Shown in pieces: positions 1 to 12,079 of a stretch of DNA of 64,000 bases; the first letter of the stretch is position 1; each line of letters opens with the position of its first letter. The position numbers and the translations under genes are program-made. A model generated the notes under the pieces. That model had not been told where the DNA came from. It made no database searches and saw nothing but the letters and a program-made list of their open reading frames with translations. Origin of the DNA: Lunularia cruciata (lineage: Eukaryota > Streptophyta > Marchantiopsida > Lunulariales > Lunulariaceae); the NCBI GenBank assembly GCA_948567375.1, contig OX419756.1:36780333-36844332 (forward strand). The letters run 5' to 3'.

Positions 1-176
1 AGTACTTTCCTGGCAAACTTCCTATCTTGGAACTCATCTCCCTTCAAGGCTTGCTCTATGGCTACCTTCTTGACAAACTTACCATATTGGGACTGACTAT
101 TCTTAGGTGTCTTACTCAGAGGTGCCAGACAACCTAATCAGAAAATCTTACCTTGGTGTTGTACTTGAATTTGTTG

Positions 177-530
177 TTAGGTCCAATCAAATTGAACCTC
201 ATGATGTTCAAGCCAAGATAGTCCTAAAATGACATCATAATGTAGAGATTCCACTACAAACCTCATACACTCCAAATACTCCTTCCCAATCTTGAAGGTA
301 ATAGGATGTAAGGTATAGAATGTAGAACCCTTTCTACCATCTGCCATCATCAATCTACTTCTAATTACCAATTTGATAGGAATACCCAATTCCTTTGCTA
401 CTTGCATAGACATGCAATTCTTTGAACTTCTAGAATCAACCAAAATCCTACAACCATGATTAGATATTGTACCTTGCAAGTGAAGCAAACTTGCATAGGT
501 TGAGCCTTCAATCCCATTGGTACTAATCAA
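177..530 (-). pseudogene. gypsy retropepsin-like protease remnant (left copy)
   Basis: An open stretch of 117 codons carries a retropepsin-like fold: an active-site-like segment ILVDSRSS near residues 29-36, a middle region with KELGIPIK, and the C-terminal hydrophobic-glycine motif VILGLSWLE. The usual D-S/T-G active site reads DSR, so the catalytic glycine is lost. It aligns throughout with the protease at 34335-34619. The frame ends at a tryptophan-threonine followed by a stop. Confidence 0.8.
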
Positions 531-631
531 GCTCCCAATATGCAGCTTGAAATCTCCTATCTGGATTCTTTGTTTCCTTGATCATTCTGCTCCACAAAAT
601 CCATCTAGGAAACTTGTCTAGGTTTCCCATT

Positions 632-1442
632 CTTAAGTGGACATTCAGCAATGTGATGTCCAACTTGGTAATAATAAAAACACCCACTATTTTATCATAA
701 TCTTTCTTTATCTATTGTACCAAGTGGTCTCCATTGGTGTTGGTTCCTCCACCCGTGCGTAGTGCATTGGTAGGCTTTGTGTAGGTCAAGGTTGAGACCA
801 AGTTGTCACAACCAAGGAATTAAAGCGCTTAGCCAATTGCATGGCTTCTTCTACATTTTGTGGTTCATGCATGTTCATCTCTAATTTGAATTGTGACTTC
901 AATCCCCTCACAAATTGATCTAGAACTTCACCTTCTTGTATATCTGGAAATTGCATGATGATGTTCTAAAATTGTGTGATGTAGCTCCTTATAGAGCCAA
1001 TTTGCTTCAACTCCACCAATTTCTCTTGTGTAGCTCGGGTGGCATTTATAGTTGGAAATTGACCAAGAATTATATCCTTGACTTCTGCTCATGTCAAGAT
1101 TGGTGTAAAAATTTGTCGTTCAGCTTGATCCACTTGGAATTGCCACCAAAGTTTTGCCACACCATCCAATTAGCTAAAAGCCAAGAGAATCTGCTTTTAT
1201 TCATCTTGAAGATTGGTAGCTTCAAAGTAACATTTGCATTCAAACACAAAATTCTCCATTGTGCCTGGAAGACTCTTGCCTTCAAACACCTTGGGTTTTG
1301 GAAATCGGATTTGATCTTCTCCATCTTGAGTTGGTGCTCTCTCTATACGTTCTTGTCATTGTTGGTCTTCTTCATCCAACAATCAAGTAAGGTGCTTGAT
1401 TTGTTGCTGCATAGCAATCATAATGTCTTGTATTGCTGCCAT
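632..1442 (-). pseudogene. gypsy gag remnant with degenerate zinc knuckle (left copy)
   Basis: A gag ATG at 1442 begins a frame closely matching the right-hand copy (M-A-A-I-x-D...), interrupted by several stops. Near the C-terminus (632-682) is a zinc knuckle equivalent to the CX2CX4HX4C of the right-hand copy at about 34113-34165, but its second cysteine is replaced by tyrosine. The protein would have been the structural nucleocapsid/capsid polyprotein; this copy cannot make it. Confidence 0.75.
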
Positions 1443-1691
1443 GGCTACTACTCTATCCCACTACTCCCAATTTATTGACAAATAAATGTAGCACATCCAC
1501 CATACTCCATAATTTACAACCGGAAGTATCAAGGGTTCCTCAAACAAGGTGATCATATGCAGAAAATCTTGCCCAAAGCGCGAGATGATGAACTATGTGA
1601 AATGATGCTTTGGTAATACTTGGACACAAAAATCCCAATGGTTTGGCGGAAGTGGATTTGGTGGTCCATAAATTCCATCCATCCCATTCTT

Positions 1692-1703
1692 GCTTTGATA
1701 CCA
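1692..1703 (-). other. Primer binding site, initiator tRNA-Met 3' end type
   Basis: TGGTATCAAAGC lies one base inside the LTR. It is one mismatch from TGGTATCAGAGC, the standard plant LTR-retrotransposon site complementary to the 3' end of initiator tRNA-Met. Confidence 0.8.
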
Positions 1704-1704
1704 A

Positions 1705-2115
1705 TGTAAAAGTCCAAGATCAAAGAGAGAAATAGGGGAATAGAAGATCACATTGGGACACTTAAATGTGGGTAAACTCCAAATGCCTCGTATGAATTTT
1801 GGCTCTTTTATTTATAGAGATCCTACAATGCTCTTGAGAAGCTTCTCAAGAAGCTTCCTTGAGCTACTTTCTTGGAGTGCAAGCCAAGTTAATTGAGAAG
1901 CTTCTCAAGAAGCTTCCTTTTAGAAACCGCTTACTTGGCATGCAAGCTAAGCTAGTTGGAAGCTTTGAGAAGCTATCTACTTGGGATGCAAGCTTAGCTA
2001 GCTAGGAAGCTTCCCAAGAAGCTTCCTAGATACTTTTGGAATATTCTAGGCTAATTTGTCTTATTTGCTACTTTGTTAGCCTACTAGCTTCATTGCTAAA
2101 CTCTGTATTATTACA
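1705..2115 (-). repeat. 5' LTR of left gypsy element
   Basis: 411 bases, starting TGTAATAATAC and ending TTTTACA on the minus strand, directly before the primer site. It is rich in AGAAGCTTCT-type short palindromes and matches the three LTRs at 31782-38283. The same end motif TCTTTTACA precedes the primer site in the right-hand copies. Confidence 0.88.
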
Positions 2116-3591
2116 TACTTGGTCTTCATCTCCTCCTTGAGCTTTGGCAGTTGGTCTTGCTTGGGCCAAACTTGCAAGTTCTACGAGCCTAATATATTCT
2201 TGATCTTCCTGGTCTTTGTGTTCTTTCACCACTATCTCTTCTTCTGAAGCTTGTGCCTCTTCCTGCAATGTTGCCTCCACATCAGCGTACTTGTTCTTGT
2301 CATCCCTTGATTTGGTCTTTGTCTCCTATAGGATGAGTTCTTTTCCTTCCTCCTTGCTTTCTTCTTTGGCTTCTTCTTTGTCTTGATCCAAAGAAAGTTC
2401 AACCACCTAAGGATTCTTCCTTACATTCTTGGTTGCTTTTACTTGTATTGGCTCAATGAAGGTTGCTTCTTTAATATCACAATTACTACTTCTTTACCTA
2501 CACAAACTTGCTATATTTGGCAAACTCGCCATGCACATCCAAATATGCCTTAATCATTCTCCTCCCTTTAGGTTGAGCTATGAAGTACTCCTCCAACTAG
2601 AAGTGCATGTAGAATCTCTTCCGCTGATCCTCCCTTAGTAGATTCAACTCTATTTGGAAGTGAATTTCAAATGGTGTGAGGTAGGTGGTTCCTTAATCAT
2701 AGACCGGGTTTGCCAATAGAAAATGTAGGCCCAATTCACAAGTTCTCCTTATTATACTTGTTCAAATATTATATAGTTGATGGTAAGGTAGATGGTTTGC
2801 TTTTAGTGAAACAATGTCATTAACAATTGCACTATAAACCATTTAGTAGGATCTTTGTGGGTTGCAACTCTCCAATTCTTACTAGTGGAGTGCTTCTCTA
2901 TGAATGATTCAACCATCTTTTGTTGAGTTCTTCCACCATATCTCCAAACTTAGTGTCTATAGTAATTGCTCAAATGAGACCTATGTTACCTGTAAATACT
3001 ATATTTCAATGTTTTTCTCCTTGGTTGTAAGGGTTTTCCGTGAAGATCTCCAATTGTTCTATTAGTCCTACTCCTTGTCTCTTGAATGATTGCAAGTGAA
3101 CCTAACTCCCAATTCCAAGCAAGAACATCAGATTTTTTCCTTGAAGGAAATCACTTCTTGCTCTCATTGCACACTTATTGATTCTTGTAGATTGAAGGAT
3201 CACATCAGGGATCTTCTTTCTGGCTTGTTTTTTGCCTCAAACCATCTTCTTGTTGAGCTCACTATGGTTGCAAAGAAGTATTGATCAAAAAGAGTTTATT
3301 ACTGCTCAAGTATCCTTTGAAGTGCTCATGGAAATTCTTGTCAAGGGTGAAATTAATTGACTAACACTTATTTTTATAATCAAGAATTATTTGTTCATGG
3401 TCCTCAATGATTGAGATGTCATTATCTTCACATGAAAATTCTCTGATGGGTGCCAACAGTCCTTGGTGGTGGTTCTTTATCTCGATGACATCTCCATTCA
3501 AATTGGTGTATGGTGTTTGGTTCCAAATTCTTTGGCTTTGAAGACTCTTTGTACTTGTCTTCTTTTGCTTTGACACTTCTTTGGACTTCAC
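2116..3591 (-). pseudogene. Decayed charged-protein repeat family, copy 1
   Basis: Minus-strand translation gives a glutamate/lysine-rich segment (around 2120-2400, with runs such as KEEAKEESKEEGKE) and, further upstream, a block with NWAYIFYWQT near 2701-2750 preceded by a HKDPTKWFIVQL segment. Stops and frame changes interrupt it everywhere. The block matches copy 2 (NWAHMFYMQT, near 7260-7310) in the same relative order, so this is a repeat-family gene rather than a cellular gene. The gypsy LTR abuts its acidic C-terminal region. I do not recognise the family; a gag-like protein of an unclassified element is one possibility. Confidence 0.45.
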
Positions 3592-3599
3592 TTCTTTGT

Positions 3600-5689
3600 A
3601 TTGAATGGATCTTTACGGATATCTTATTCCTGCCCTAAAACCCAAAGACTAGTTAGACAAGGAAAATAACTTCCATTGAATAAGAAAATACTTGCTATAT
3701 CTTCATCAAAAAGAGAGAAAACTAAAAAAAATTACAACTTTTATGGAAAGGTGTGCATTAAAATACTGCATATCAAAATAGGATAGCTGATTAATTCTCA
3801 ATGAATATGGTACCTTTTGATATTATAATTGATGTTTGAAATAACTGAACTAAATGAATTTATGAGTTTGATATAACTTTTCATATAATTTACGTAGTTT
3901 TTAATTAATAATTATACAACACTATTCTTTTTAATATTTTATCATCAGTTCAATTACTCTCTAATCAAAAGTCCAACCTACATTTTATTCTTCAAGGAGG
4001 AGTTGTAAAATATTTAGATGCTTTGAAATATCAAGGTGACAAAAATAAATTATAAAATTTTATAAAGTTAAAGAGAAAGAAGATTCTTTTCATTTTATGA
4101 TATGTATAATATTGAGTTATAACTTCTTTTATGATAGAGTACTAGTTACCTTAGCAAATATAAATTCTTTTTTACTTTTCTTGCATTTTTTGTAATGCAT
4201 TCTTTATTTATTTTAGTTATGTGTGGTAATTAATTTTATTTGGTAATATTATCGACTCATTATTTCACTCAAGCTAACTTATTTACACTTGATGGTCTTT
4301 ATGTTAAGCCAAAAAATAGTATAATTATTCTTTAAATAAGTATGGCATTTTAAAATAGTCATATTGATAGATGAGTGAGTGATATTTCATAAATATTTAT
4401 GTAAAGGACTTTTATAGTTAAAAAAGACCTTAAAATAATAAATTATTTTCTAAATTATTTTATGATGAGTCTTTAAAATCTTCAGATATGTTAATATATT
4501 ACTAATTATTGTACTTAAAATGTCTCAATATTGTGAATGGACTTGCTAGTTATTTCTCTACATAACACTTTAGTATTGCTTGTACTTAATTTAAGATAGT
4601 TTGATAACCCAATGTCAATCTAAAAGTGATAGCAGTAAGTAACAAGTTCTTTCTTTGAGGATACAAAAATGACTAGAATTGAAGAGAAGTGTCATTATCT
4701 TGCAGTTTTTTTATTATTACTTGTTTAACCTCTTGGGTAAGAACCACTCCTAGAAGAGTGTAGTGTATTTTCTTGTGGCACACTATGGCAAATGGAAAAC
4801 TAAAAGATCACTTTCACTACAAATTAAGTCTAACTAATTCCCATTAATTCCCAACGGTGATGCCTCACTCAACTCTACATGCCAATTCACCCAAAGACTT
4901 TAACTCCAAATGTTGCATGCTACTCTTGCCCAAAAGATGCAACTCTAAAGGAATCTTTGCATTGGCAAAATGTCTTTGCTTTTTAATTTTATGGTACTTT
5001 CAACACTATATCTCAATCTTGATTTGTCAAGGTCTTGCTTTGCTCTTTCAAACCCTAAAATATCACACATTTTGATCAAGCACTAATGTCTCTTTCTACA
5101 CTCCAAAACTTGTGTTCCTACTATGAAGTTCCTGAGCACTACTCAATAAAGACCTTTACCGGTACTCAAGGTGCATGCATACAATAACAAAGAACTTAGA
5201 GCTCTTTCATTGAACTTTGATTAGAAAAGAATGAACTTTATTTATTTCAGGCTTAAGCCTTAAATAATTCTTCTTTCTCAACCCGTAAAAGATCTAATGG
5301 TGGAAGTATTCCAAGGATCTCTTGCCTAGATCTACACTTTATGTTTGATTCTTGTCTTGCCTTATCCTAATCACATGTATGTTAATTTGGCACCTTATAT
5401 TTGTTAGGGAAGGTATGCAGTTCTTCCCAAAGACAATTTGAAATTCTAACTCCTCTTGTCCTACAACTCCAAAGGTCATATATGCAAAGGCCCTTTAGCT
5501 ACAAAGATGTACAACTGCAAGGGCCTTTAGACTGCTCCCTCCTCTGAAGATCCTACAACTACAAAGAACTTCTTTCAATGTAGTGTCTTTGGCATAACAC
5601 TCTACTACAAAAGAACTACCTTTGTCTTTAAGGAGTTTAATCAAACCATTGATCATCTCTTTGTAGTAAGCTATTTGTAATGCTAAAGT
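3600..5689. other. AT-rich non-coding stretch
   Basis: About 2.1 kb with dense stops in all frames, many A/T runs, no recognisable protein similarity and no clear repeat ends. About 3660-4600 is particularly AT-rich. I see nothing functional. Confidence 0.6.
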
Positions 5690-7960
5690 GTTACACTACT
5701 TGGTGAATTTCTTGTCCAAGTGCTCTTGAAGTTCAATTTCCAATTGATCCAATTGCTCATCTTTGCATTTCTTCTCCTCAAGGTTCTAGGCTTGTAGCTT
5801 TAGCACATGTAACTTTGTCCTGGTTATTTTAACTTTAGTTATCTCCTCCAAAACTTACAACAATTGATCTCAAACTTCTTTTATTTGCTTTGGATTGTTG
5901 CCTTTCTTTCTTTTAAGTTGGTGTTGAGGCCTCCACCTCTTGCTTCAACTCTTCTATTATTTGGGGTTGATTCTCTATATTCTCCTCCTTCTCTTTCTCT
6001 AGCTTGGTAGCCATTCCTTCAAGTTGAACAACTGCTTTGCTCATGTATTCAATGAACTACACATTGAGAATCACTAAGTATATCTTGGATTTCTTTGGTT
6101 CTCCATGAATGCTTACCACTTCCTCATTCTTGGCCTTCAATTGCTTTTTGTACCCCTATTGCTTACCTTTGGCCTTGAGCCAAAGGACTCTCAACTCTCC
6201 TTTTAGCTTCTTGATCTTTTCTTCCTTCTTCATTTGGTCTGCAAGAAGCAAAGTTTTTTGACTCTTTGCCTCAAATTCTCATGTACTAGAGCATTTTTCT
6301 TCTTCAATTCCTCCTTATATAGATTCCTCATTTGACTTGACCTACTTTGCCCTTATCAAGTAAGAATTCTTATGCAATCTTTGGACAAGAGCAATGTAGT
6401 TGGTGATGTCTTTATAAGAGTCTTGGTATGTTAGCAATATCCTCTCTATTAGCTCCAAGACCAATCCCACCAAATGCATGAAAAACTTGGATCCCTCAAT
6501 TATTAGGGATTTACGTTCTTGGAACAAGCTTGTACTCGTCTTTGCTTGTATTGCTCCCAAAGGTTCTTCTCCTCAAATTTGGTGTCTATCTTGTTTTCTC
6601 CTTGAAATTTGGCTCTTCCTCTTCCTCTTTGTACTCCTTCTCATCTCCAACCTTAGTTCCAAAAGACCTCGCTTAGTCATAGTTATAGTGTCTTTCAACT
6701 TGCATTGTACTTTTGGAGTTAGTCACTTCTTTGATACAAAGATCTTCTTGCTCCTCTCGGTCTTTGGTTGGCCTATCTTCTCATGAATTTTTCCATTCCT
6801 CATTTAAAGTAGAGTTCTCATCTTCATATTGGTCAGTTCTTTTGGACCCAAATGTTGACTATTACAAGGTGAGGGAGTTCTCTTATCCCTCTTCTTCACT
6901 ATCCATATCTTTGGCTTCTTCTTTCAAAGATACATTAATGGCTTGTGGGTTCTTCTTTGACCTCTTTGCTGGTCCTTGTGTTCTTGTAGGTGCTAACCTC
7001 TTCTTCTTCACCATGGTAGTTCACACTTCATCTATTGGCATAAATTTTTCTTATTTTTTACACTCCTCATCTACAAGGTGATATTTTTAGATGGGTGCCT
7101 TACTTTTGGGTTGTGAAGTGAAGTAATACATTGGATGCTAGTGGTTGGAGAACTTCTTTCTCTCTACCTTAGTCAAAAGATTTAACCCCATGTAGAAGTG
7201 GAGTGCAAAGGATGTGGTGCAGGTTGCCCCAACATCTTGTTCTAACTCTTTGAAAAAGCTCTTGGTCTGCATATAAAACATATGAGCCCAATTCATTGGT
7301 TTTCCTTTGTACACACATGTAAAGAAAGTGGCTTGGTAGTTATTAAGGTAGGTTATTCTCTTTGGTTTAAATAGCTTTATAGTTGCCTCACTATTGCTCT
7401 TTGGGCTAGATCCTTGTAATTACCCACCATCCATCCATTGTTTGTCCTTAGATTGTTGAAGGAGGAAATAAGTATCTTCTCTAGTGCATTTTTGGCTTGT
7501 TATACTGCATATTGATTGTCATTGCCCTATGTTGAAAATTTTCTAGGCCAAGAACATTCCTCTGATTCTCCTTTGTCCATGCAAATAGAATTTTTATGAG
7601 GTGTCTTGGCTCCTTCTCTTCAAGATGTCTCATCTCTTAGATAATAAAGGTTTAATTAACCATGGTGCACTATCTTTAGCACTCATACTTTGACATTGAA
7701 ACATTAGATTAGTGAATGAAGTGCTCAACCAAGTGGAATCATTCATGGTGATCTTGTTCACAATCCTTCTCCCTCATAATAGAGTTTAGTTTTGCTCCTA
7801 GTCTTGACCATTCTAATCTCTTTTTAAATCTTTCTTTGAGTAATTCCATTCCCACACATGCATAAAATATACGATTTAAAGATCTATTGAACATGGTTTG
7901 CTCTACACTATCATCAATCTATCTGAGGAGGAAAACAAAATGCCTTGTACTTTCAAGTAG
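5690..7960 (-). pseudogene. Decayed charged-protein repeat family, copy 2
   Basis: On the minus strand this holds, in order, a block with NWAHMFYMQTKS (about 7310-7260), then an ATG at 7014 opening a 43-codon lysine-rich, NLS-like frame beginning MVKKKRLAPT (6883-7014), then lysine/glutamate-rich coiled-coil-like sequence (about 6900-5750). Stops break it repeatedly. Family partner of 2116-3591. The lysine-rich start and coiled coil suggest a nuclear or nucleic-acid-associated structural protein of a mobile element, but that is inference. Confidence 0.45.
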
Positions 7961-8442
7961 TAATTTGAGAATAGCAAAAGGTGAGGTAGATAGATTTTGG
8001 ATGGTATCATCTCATTAAAATCAAATTCTTGATTATCTAGAGGATCCATAGCACTTTAAACAGATCTATTATTTTATTAACAAGAAACCTATTTAAAAAT
8101 ATTGCTTTTAGTTACATGGCTACCTTTCTTGTGAGATATAGAATGGGTCCTTATGTCCATGAATGGAGACAAATTGAAGAAAAATAGGCAAGGTATTTAA
8201 AGAGTGGCCAAGTGGTTAAAAGCAACAGACTGTCTGCAAGATTTCTTGTAAATTGAAGGAAAAATCCATGGATGAAGATCTCATTGAAAAGGAAATCAAA
8301 TGTGGATGGATCACTATAGAGGATAATCATAATATTTTGTGTACCTTTTTGAGAAAATGGATGCCTTACAAAGGAGTAGAGCAAATATATCTCCCCTTGC
8401 TCTTCTAAGTATAGAGATAGGGAGTGATTTTAGTCATTTCGA

Positions 8443-9000
8443 ATGGTTTGTAAAGAGAATGAGATATGCAAAGTAACACCCAATGATGAAGAAGAAATGT
8501 CAGGCAACGATTTTCCTTTGCCTGGAACTTCACAAGCTTTTCTTGTGCAAAGATCAATACCAATGAGCATTCCAAGTACCCAAGAGGAAAGTTTATTTGA
8601 ATTCGGTACACAAAACTATGCACCAAGTGAAACATTGTTAGGTCTTGTAGAAGAGGAGGGTGTACCAATTGTACAAAGGAACATAAGAGCACCAAAGGAT
8701 ATTGCCAAAACTCAAGAGGATATCCAAAGAGCATGCAATAGAAGATATGCATGCATAAGCAATAGATAAAGGTGATAAAGACAAAGAGGATGCAGAAGAG
8801 AGGGAGGAAGAATATGAGAGAAAATCACACAAGAAGAGGCATTTAGTGAAAATAATTTCCAAGAATTGCCTAATGCTCACTTCTTTTGCCCAAGATATGG
8901 CAAACCATACAAAATTGAAGATTGAGTCATTGGAAGCTAGAGAGAGGTGCCATTTAGCTCAAATTAATGTCTAGAAGATTGCTAAGATAAAAATGGAGGG
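8443..9000 (+). pseudogene. Broken ORF, acidic then coiled-coil-like
   Basis: A 108-codon frame (8443-8769), rich in glutamate and serine, stops where the neighbouring frame opens into a charged, helix-prone segment (about 8740-8980, DKGDKDKEDAEEREEEYERK). This looks like one ORF split by a frameshift and a stop. No domain is recognised. It lies on the strand opposite the repeat-family copies and is probably another repeat-derived gene. Confidence 0.35.
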
Positions 9001-11344
9001 TTAAGGTAGAAGCTCATGGACAAGAAAAAGCTCAAAACTTAAGGTTTAAGGAAAGAATAGCAAGATCCCAACAAGAATATCAATTGACATTGGAATTAGC
9101 TAAGGTTGGGAAAAATTGCTCAAGAAATCAAGAGTCTTGTTAGTTTACTTTTGCAAAGAAAAAAAATTAGATAAAACTCTTTATGATACAAGAAGTTATT
9201 ACTTCTTGTATTATAACCACAATCCCATACTATCAATTCTAGTGGTGACAACAAATTGTTGTTGTAATGTATCAATAAAAGGAAAGGTTGTTCTCAAATG
9301 TTTAAAAAATATATGGGTCCACTTGGGAACATATGGACCCACTTGTCATTGAATGGGTTTGCTTGGAATTTTATGTATGGACATGGACTTCACCATCACA
9401 TAATGACAATACATAGTTTATGATAGAAATGGTAGTACATAATTTGCATAAGATAGTTTATAATTTGCATAAGATAATGAGGTAGAGAGTAGATAAAGGT
9501 TTGGTAAAGATCCAAGATTGTATGATAAGAGGTATTGGTAAAAGCAAGGTATAAGAGGTATTGGTAGATGAGAACAAAAGCTATTATGGGAATGGCTGAT
9601 CCAAAACAAAATAGAAGTATAAGAAAGGTAATGAAGATATGTCCAATACAATAAGCATGATAATGCCAATGCTTAGAACAATGCAAGCATACCTTGAAGC
9701 AAAGGTATAATTGCAACCTACTGAGAACTATATATATAAATTTGGAACTAGTACGCAATTGACCACCTATAAGCACTACTTGAATGAAGAAAATAAGCAT
9801 AAGTTTGGAGTCAAGCAAGGATACTGGAGATTGAAAGCCGAGTATGAAATGTGAAGTAGGAACATTGGATATTAAATGTAAAGTATGAATAGCATGAAGC
9901 CGGCCAAGAGCAAGTGATAATTATTAGAAGCAAGATCTTGTAGAATTTACCAAAGCATATAGGTGATCTTTTAGAAGTTCCTTTAAAAGAGTGATTGGTC
10001 AGTAACAATCCTTTTATCACACCAATGATGACCAAAACACATAATTCTTCATGAACCTATGGACTTCAAATGTGTGCATCTACAAACAAATGGTCTTGGA
10101 AACAAAACACTATAGTCCAATCAAAATTTGAGCACAAATTGCTTTCCCAGTTTCATATACATTTATTATTCCTTACTAGTTCCATGATTTAAATAGATGC
10201 ACTGGATGTAAAGCATGACCTCATGGTATAGAAGAGAATGGGGTAATTGACACTCAATAGATCACTTTGTGGCACTCCAAGTAGAGAATGTATAGTTGAT
10301 AAAGCTTGAATTTACACCGCATGTGCTAATTGATGAGCTAGTAGAGTTTCGCTCAGAAATGGACGTAGGATTTGTATAATCAAAAGAAGAAGATTGTCAA
10401 ATAGAAGTGCAATATCAAGACAATTCATACAATCTTCAAAGTAGAGCATACTAAGTTTAGTAGAAGCCATGAGAGACTCTAGTAAGTCATATTCACAAGA
10501 TCCACTCATCCACAAATCAGTCAATTCTAGCAAAAAGCAATTGGATCCTTTTTTATTCTTGCAAGCAACATAACCTATGAGAGTGAAACATCTCTCATTT
10601 GTTTTGAGAAATTATGACTGCATAAGTGACTCTTTAGGGCAATGTAGAAGGTGTTGCACTAATATTTGTGATGGGGTCTTCCCATCCTTCATTTTTCCTA
10701 CGCGGTCACCTTTTTTCAATATTTGTGAAATCAATCATTCAAAGATAATCAAGGTGGGAATCAAAGAGATAATAAGATGTCTATCAAAGAAAGAATAAGA
10801 TTGACAGTTTGTAGTGCTAGTGAAAGCAATTGGAGAGAACCAACTCATCCATTGTGGTTATATTTATCTTGAAAACACTTTTGTATCATCCCATAAACAA
10901 TCTCTTGTGTCTAGAAAAAATAATGCTAGATTCTACTATGAATGGTTATCAATACTCTCCAACTTGCACAATTTAGAATATTGGAAATAGAGAGAAAAGT
11001 GAAATGAGTACACAATGAAGAGAAATGGCCAAAAGGTAACCAGCAATGTGTTTGTTATGGCACAATATAATATCTAATAGTAGCTACATACCTTAAATTC
11101 ATGAAGGCCTGAATGATAAGACAAAGGAATTGACATGTACTTCAAACTAATGACACATGGAAAATTATGCCTATTTGCCAAAAGCTATACTTGACAATGT
11201 AAACACTAGTACACTTGTTTGCTAATGAAGATGAATGCTACGTATGTTTATGATATTTTGGATCATTCTCATCATGGCAAAAATTATTTACTGGTCTTAT
11301 AGGATGAAAGAATCAAATATACATCATCAAATACATCAAATATA
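9001..11344. other. Non-coding repeat-derived DNA, nothing assignable
   Basis: Short ORFs occur on both strands but none shows a domain, a stable composition or splice logic. I see no LTR ends, RNA genes or simple repeats of note. Confidence 0.5.
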
Positions 11345-11740
11345 CATTGAATTGGATTTGGCCTGAATGGCATTTGGTTTTGCTTGCATTTAACAGGGCT
11401 CCACTCAAGGGAAGTGCCCAAACACTAACTTATACCTTGCTTTGCTCACATAGTAATGGCTTTGCCCGTAAGATGAAATGGGTTTGCTTGAGACAGATGG
11501 GCTTGCTAAAAACAAAAAGATCTGCTCAAGGAAAGCAAGAATGCTAGGCATGCAAAATGTGCTTTTTCACATGCAAAATGGCTCTACTCTATTTTCATGG
11601 GTTGATTGATATTGCTATGGGGTTGCTTGCCTAGCATTGGCTTTGCTTGAATGTGCAAGTATCTTTGCTCAATGGAGGATAGGTTCAGTTGCTTGGTTGA
11701 TGAATCTGCTCACTAGGGTCTAGAGTTTGCTTGCACAAGT
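11345..11740 (+). repeat. Degenerate short-motif repeat, (G)GYTTTGCTTG-like
   Basis: Variants of the words TTTGCTTG, TTTGCTCA and GGCTTTGC recur many times in about 400 bases with irregular spacing. It looks like an old, diverged minisatellite rather than coding DNA. Confidence 0.4.
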
Positions 11741-12079
11741 ATCAGGGTTTTGGGTTTTGATTTTTGATTTTCAATAATTTGATAGAACAACATTTTGATA
11801 CACAAAAAATTAGAAAAACACAATATTTTAAATTCTGGTTGTTCAAAATCAATTGCATTACTATAACAATATATATCAGGCAAACCCATGTTTTTTCCAA
11901 GCAACCACACAATTTTGTGAGGAATCTCAAGAGAAAATCTATTTTTTATGAGCAAAACCATTGTTTAAAACATTTAGACATATTTGAAGAAGTCTTGAAT
12001 TTATTCATATGGTACAGACAACCACTAGGGTATTGGTTCAAATCTAGGTAAATTTATACTACACCTTTCTTAGTTTCCT

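Larger units (their letters stand above)
1..2115 (-). mobile_element. Ty3/gypsy element, 5' part (left copy), truncated by the window edge
   Basis: Read on the minus strand this runs 5' LTR (2115-1705), primer site, gag, zinc knuckle and retropepsin-like protease, then leaves the window at base 1 before the reverse transcriptase. It belongs to the same family as the element at 31782-38283: LTR ends, primer site, gag and protease all match at sequence level. Reading frames are broken by stops and substitutions, so this copy is dead. The far end and target duplication lie outside the window. Confidence 0.9.

Noticed and set aside
936..1478. 180-codon open frame on the plus strand
   Set aside because: It is the antisense shadow of the gypsy gag read on the minus strand; the gag frame has family matches and this one does not.
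9396..9818. 140-codon minus-strand frame with many aromatic residues
   Set aside because: Composition matches low-complexity AT-rich DNA; no domain, no splice support.
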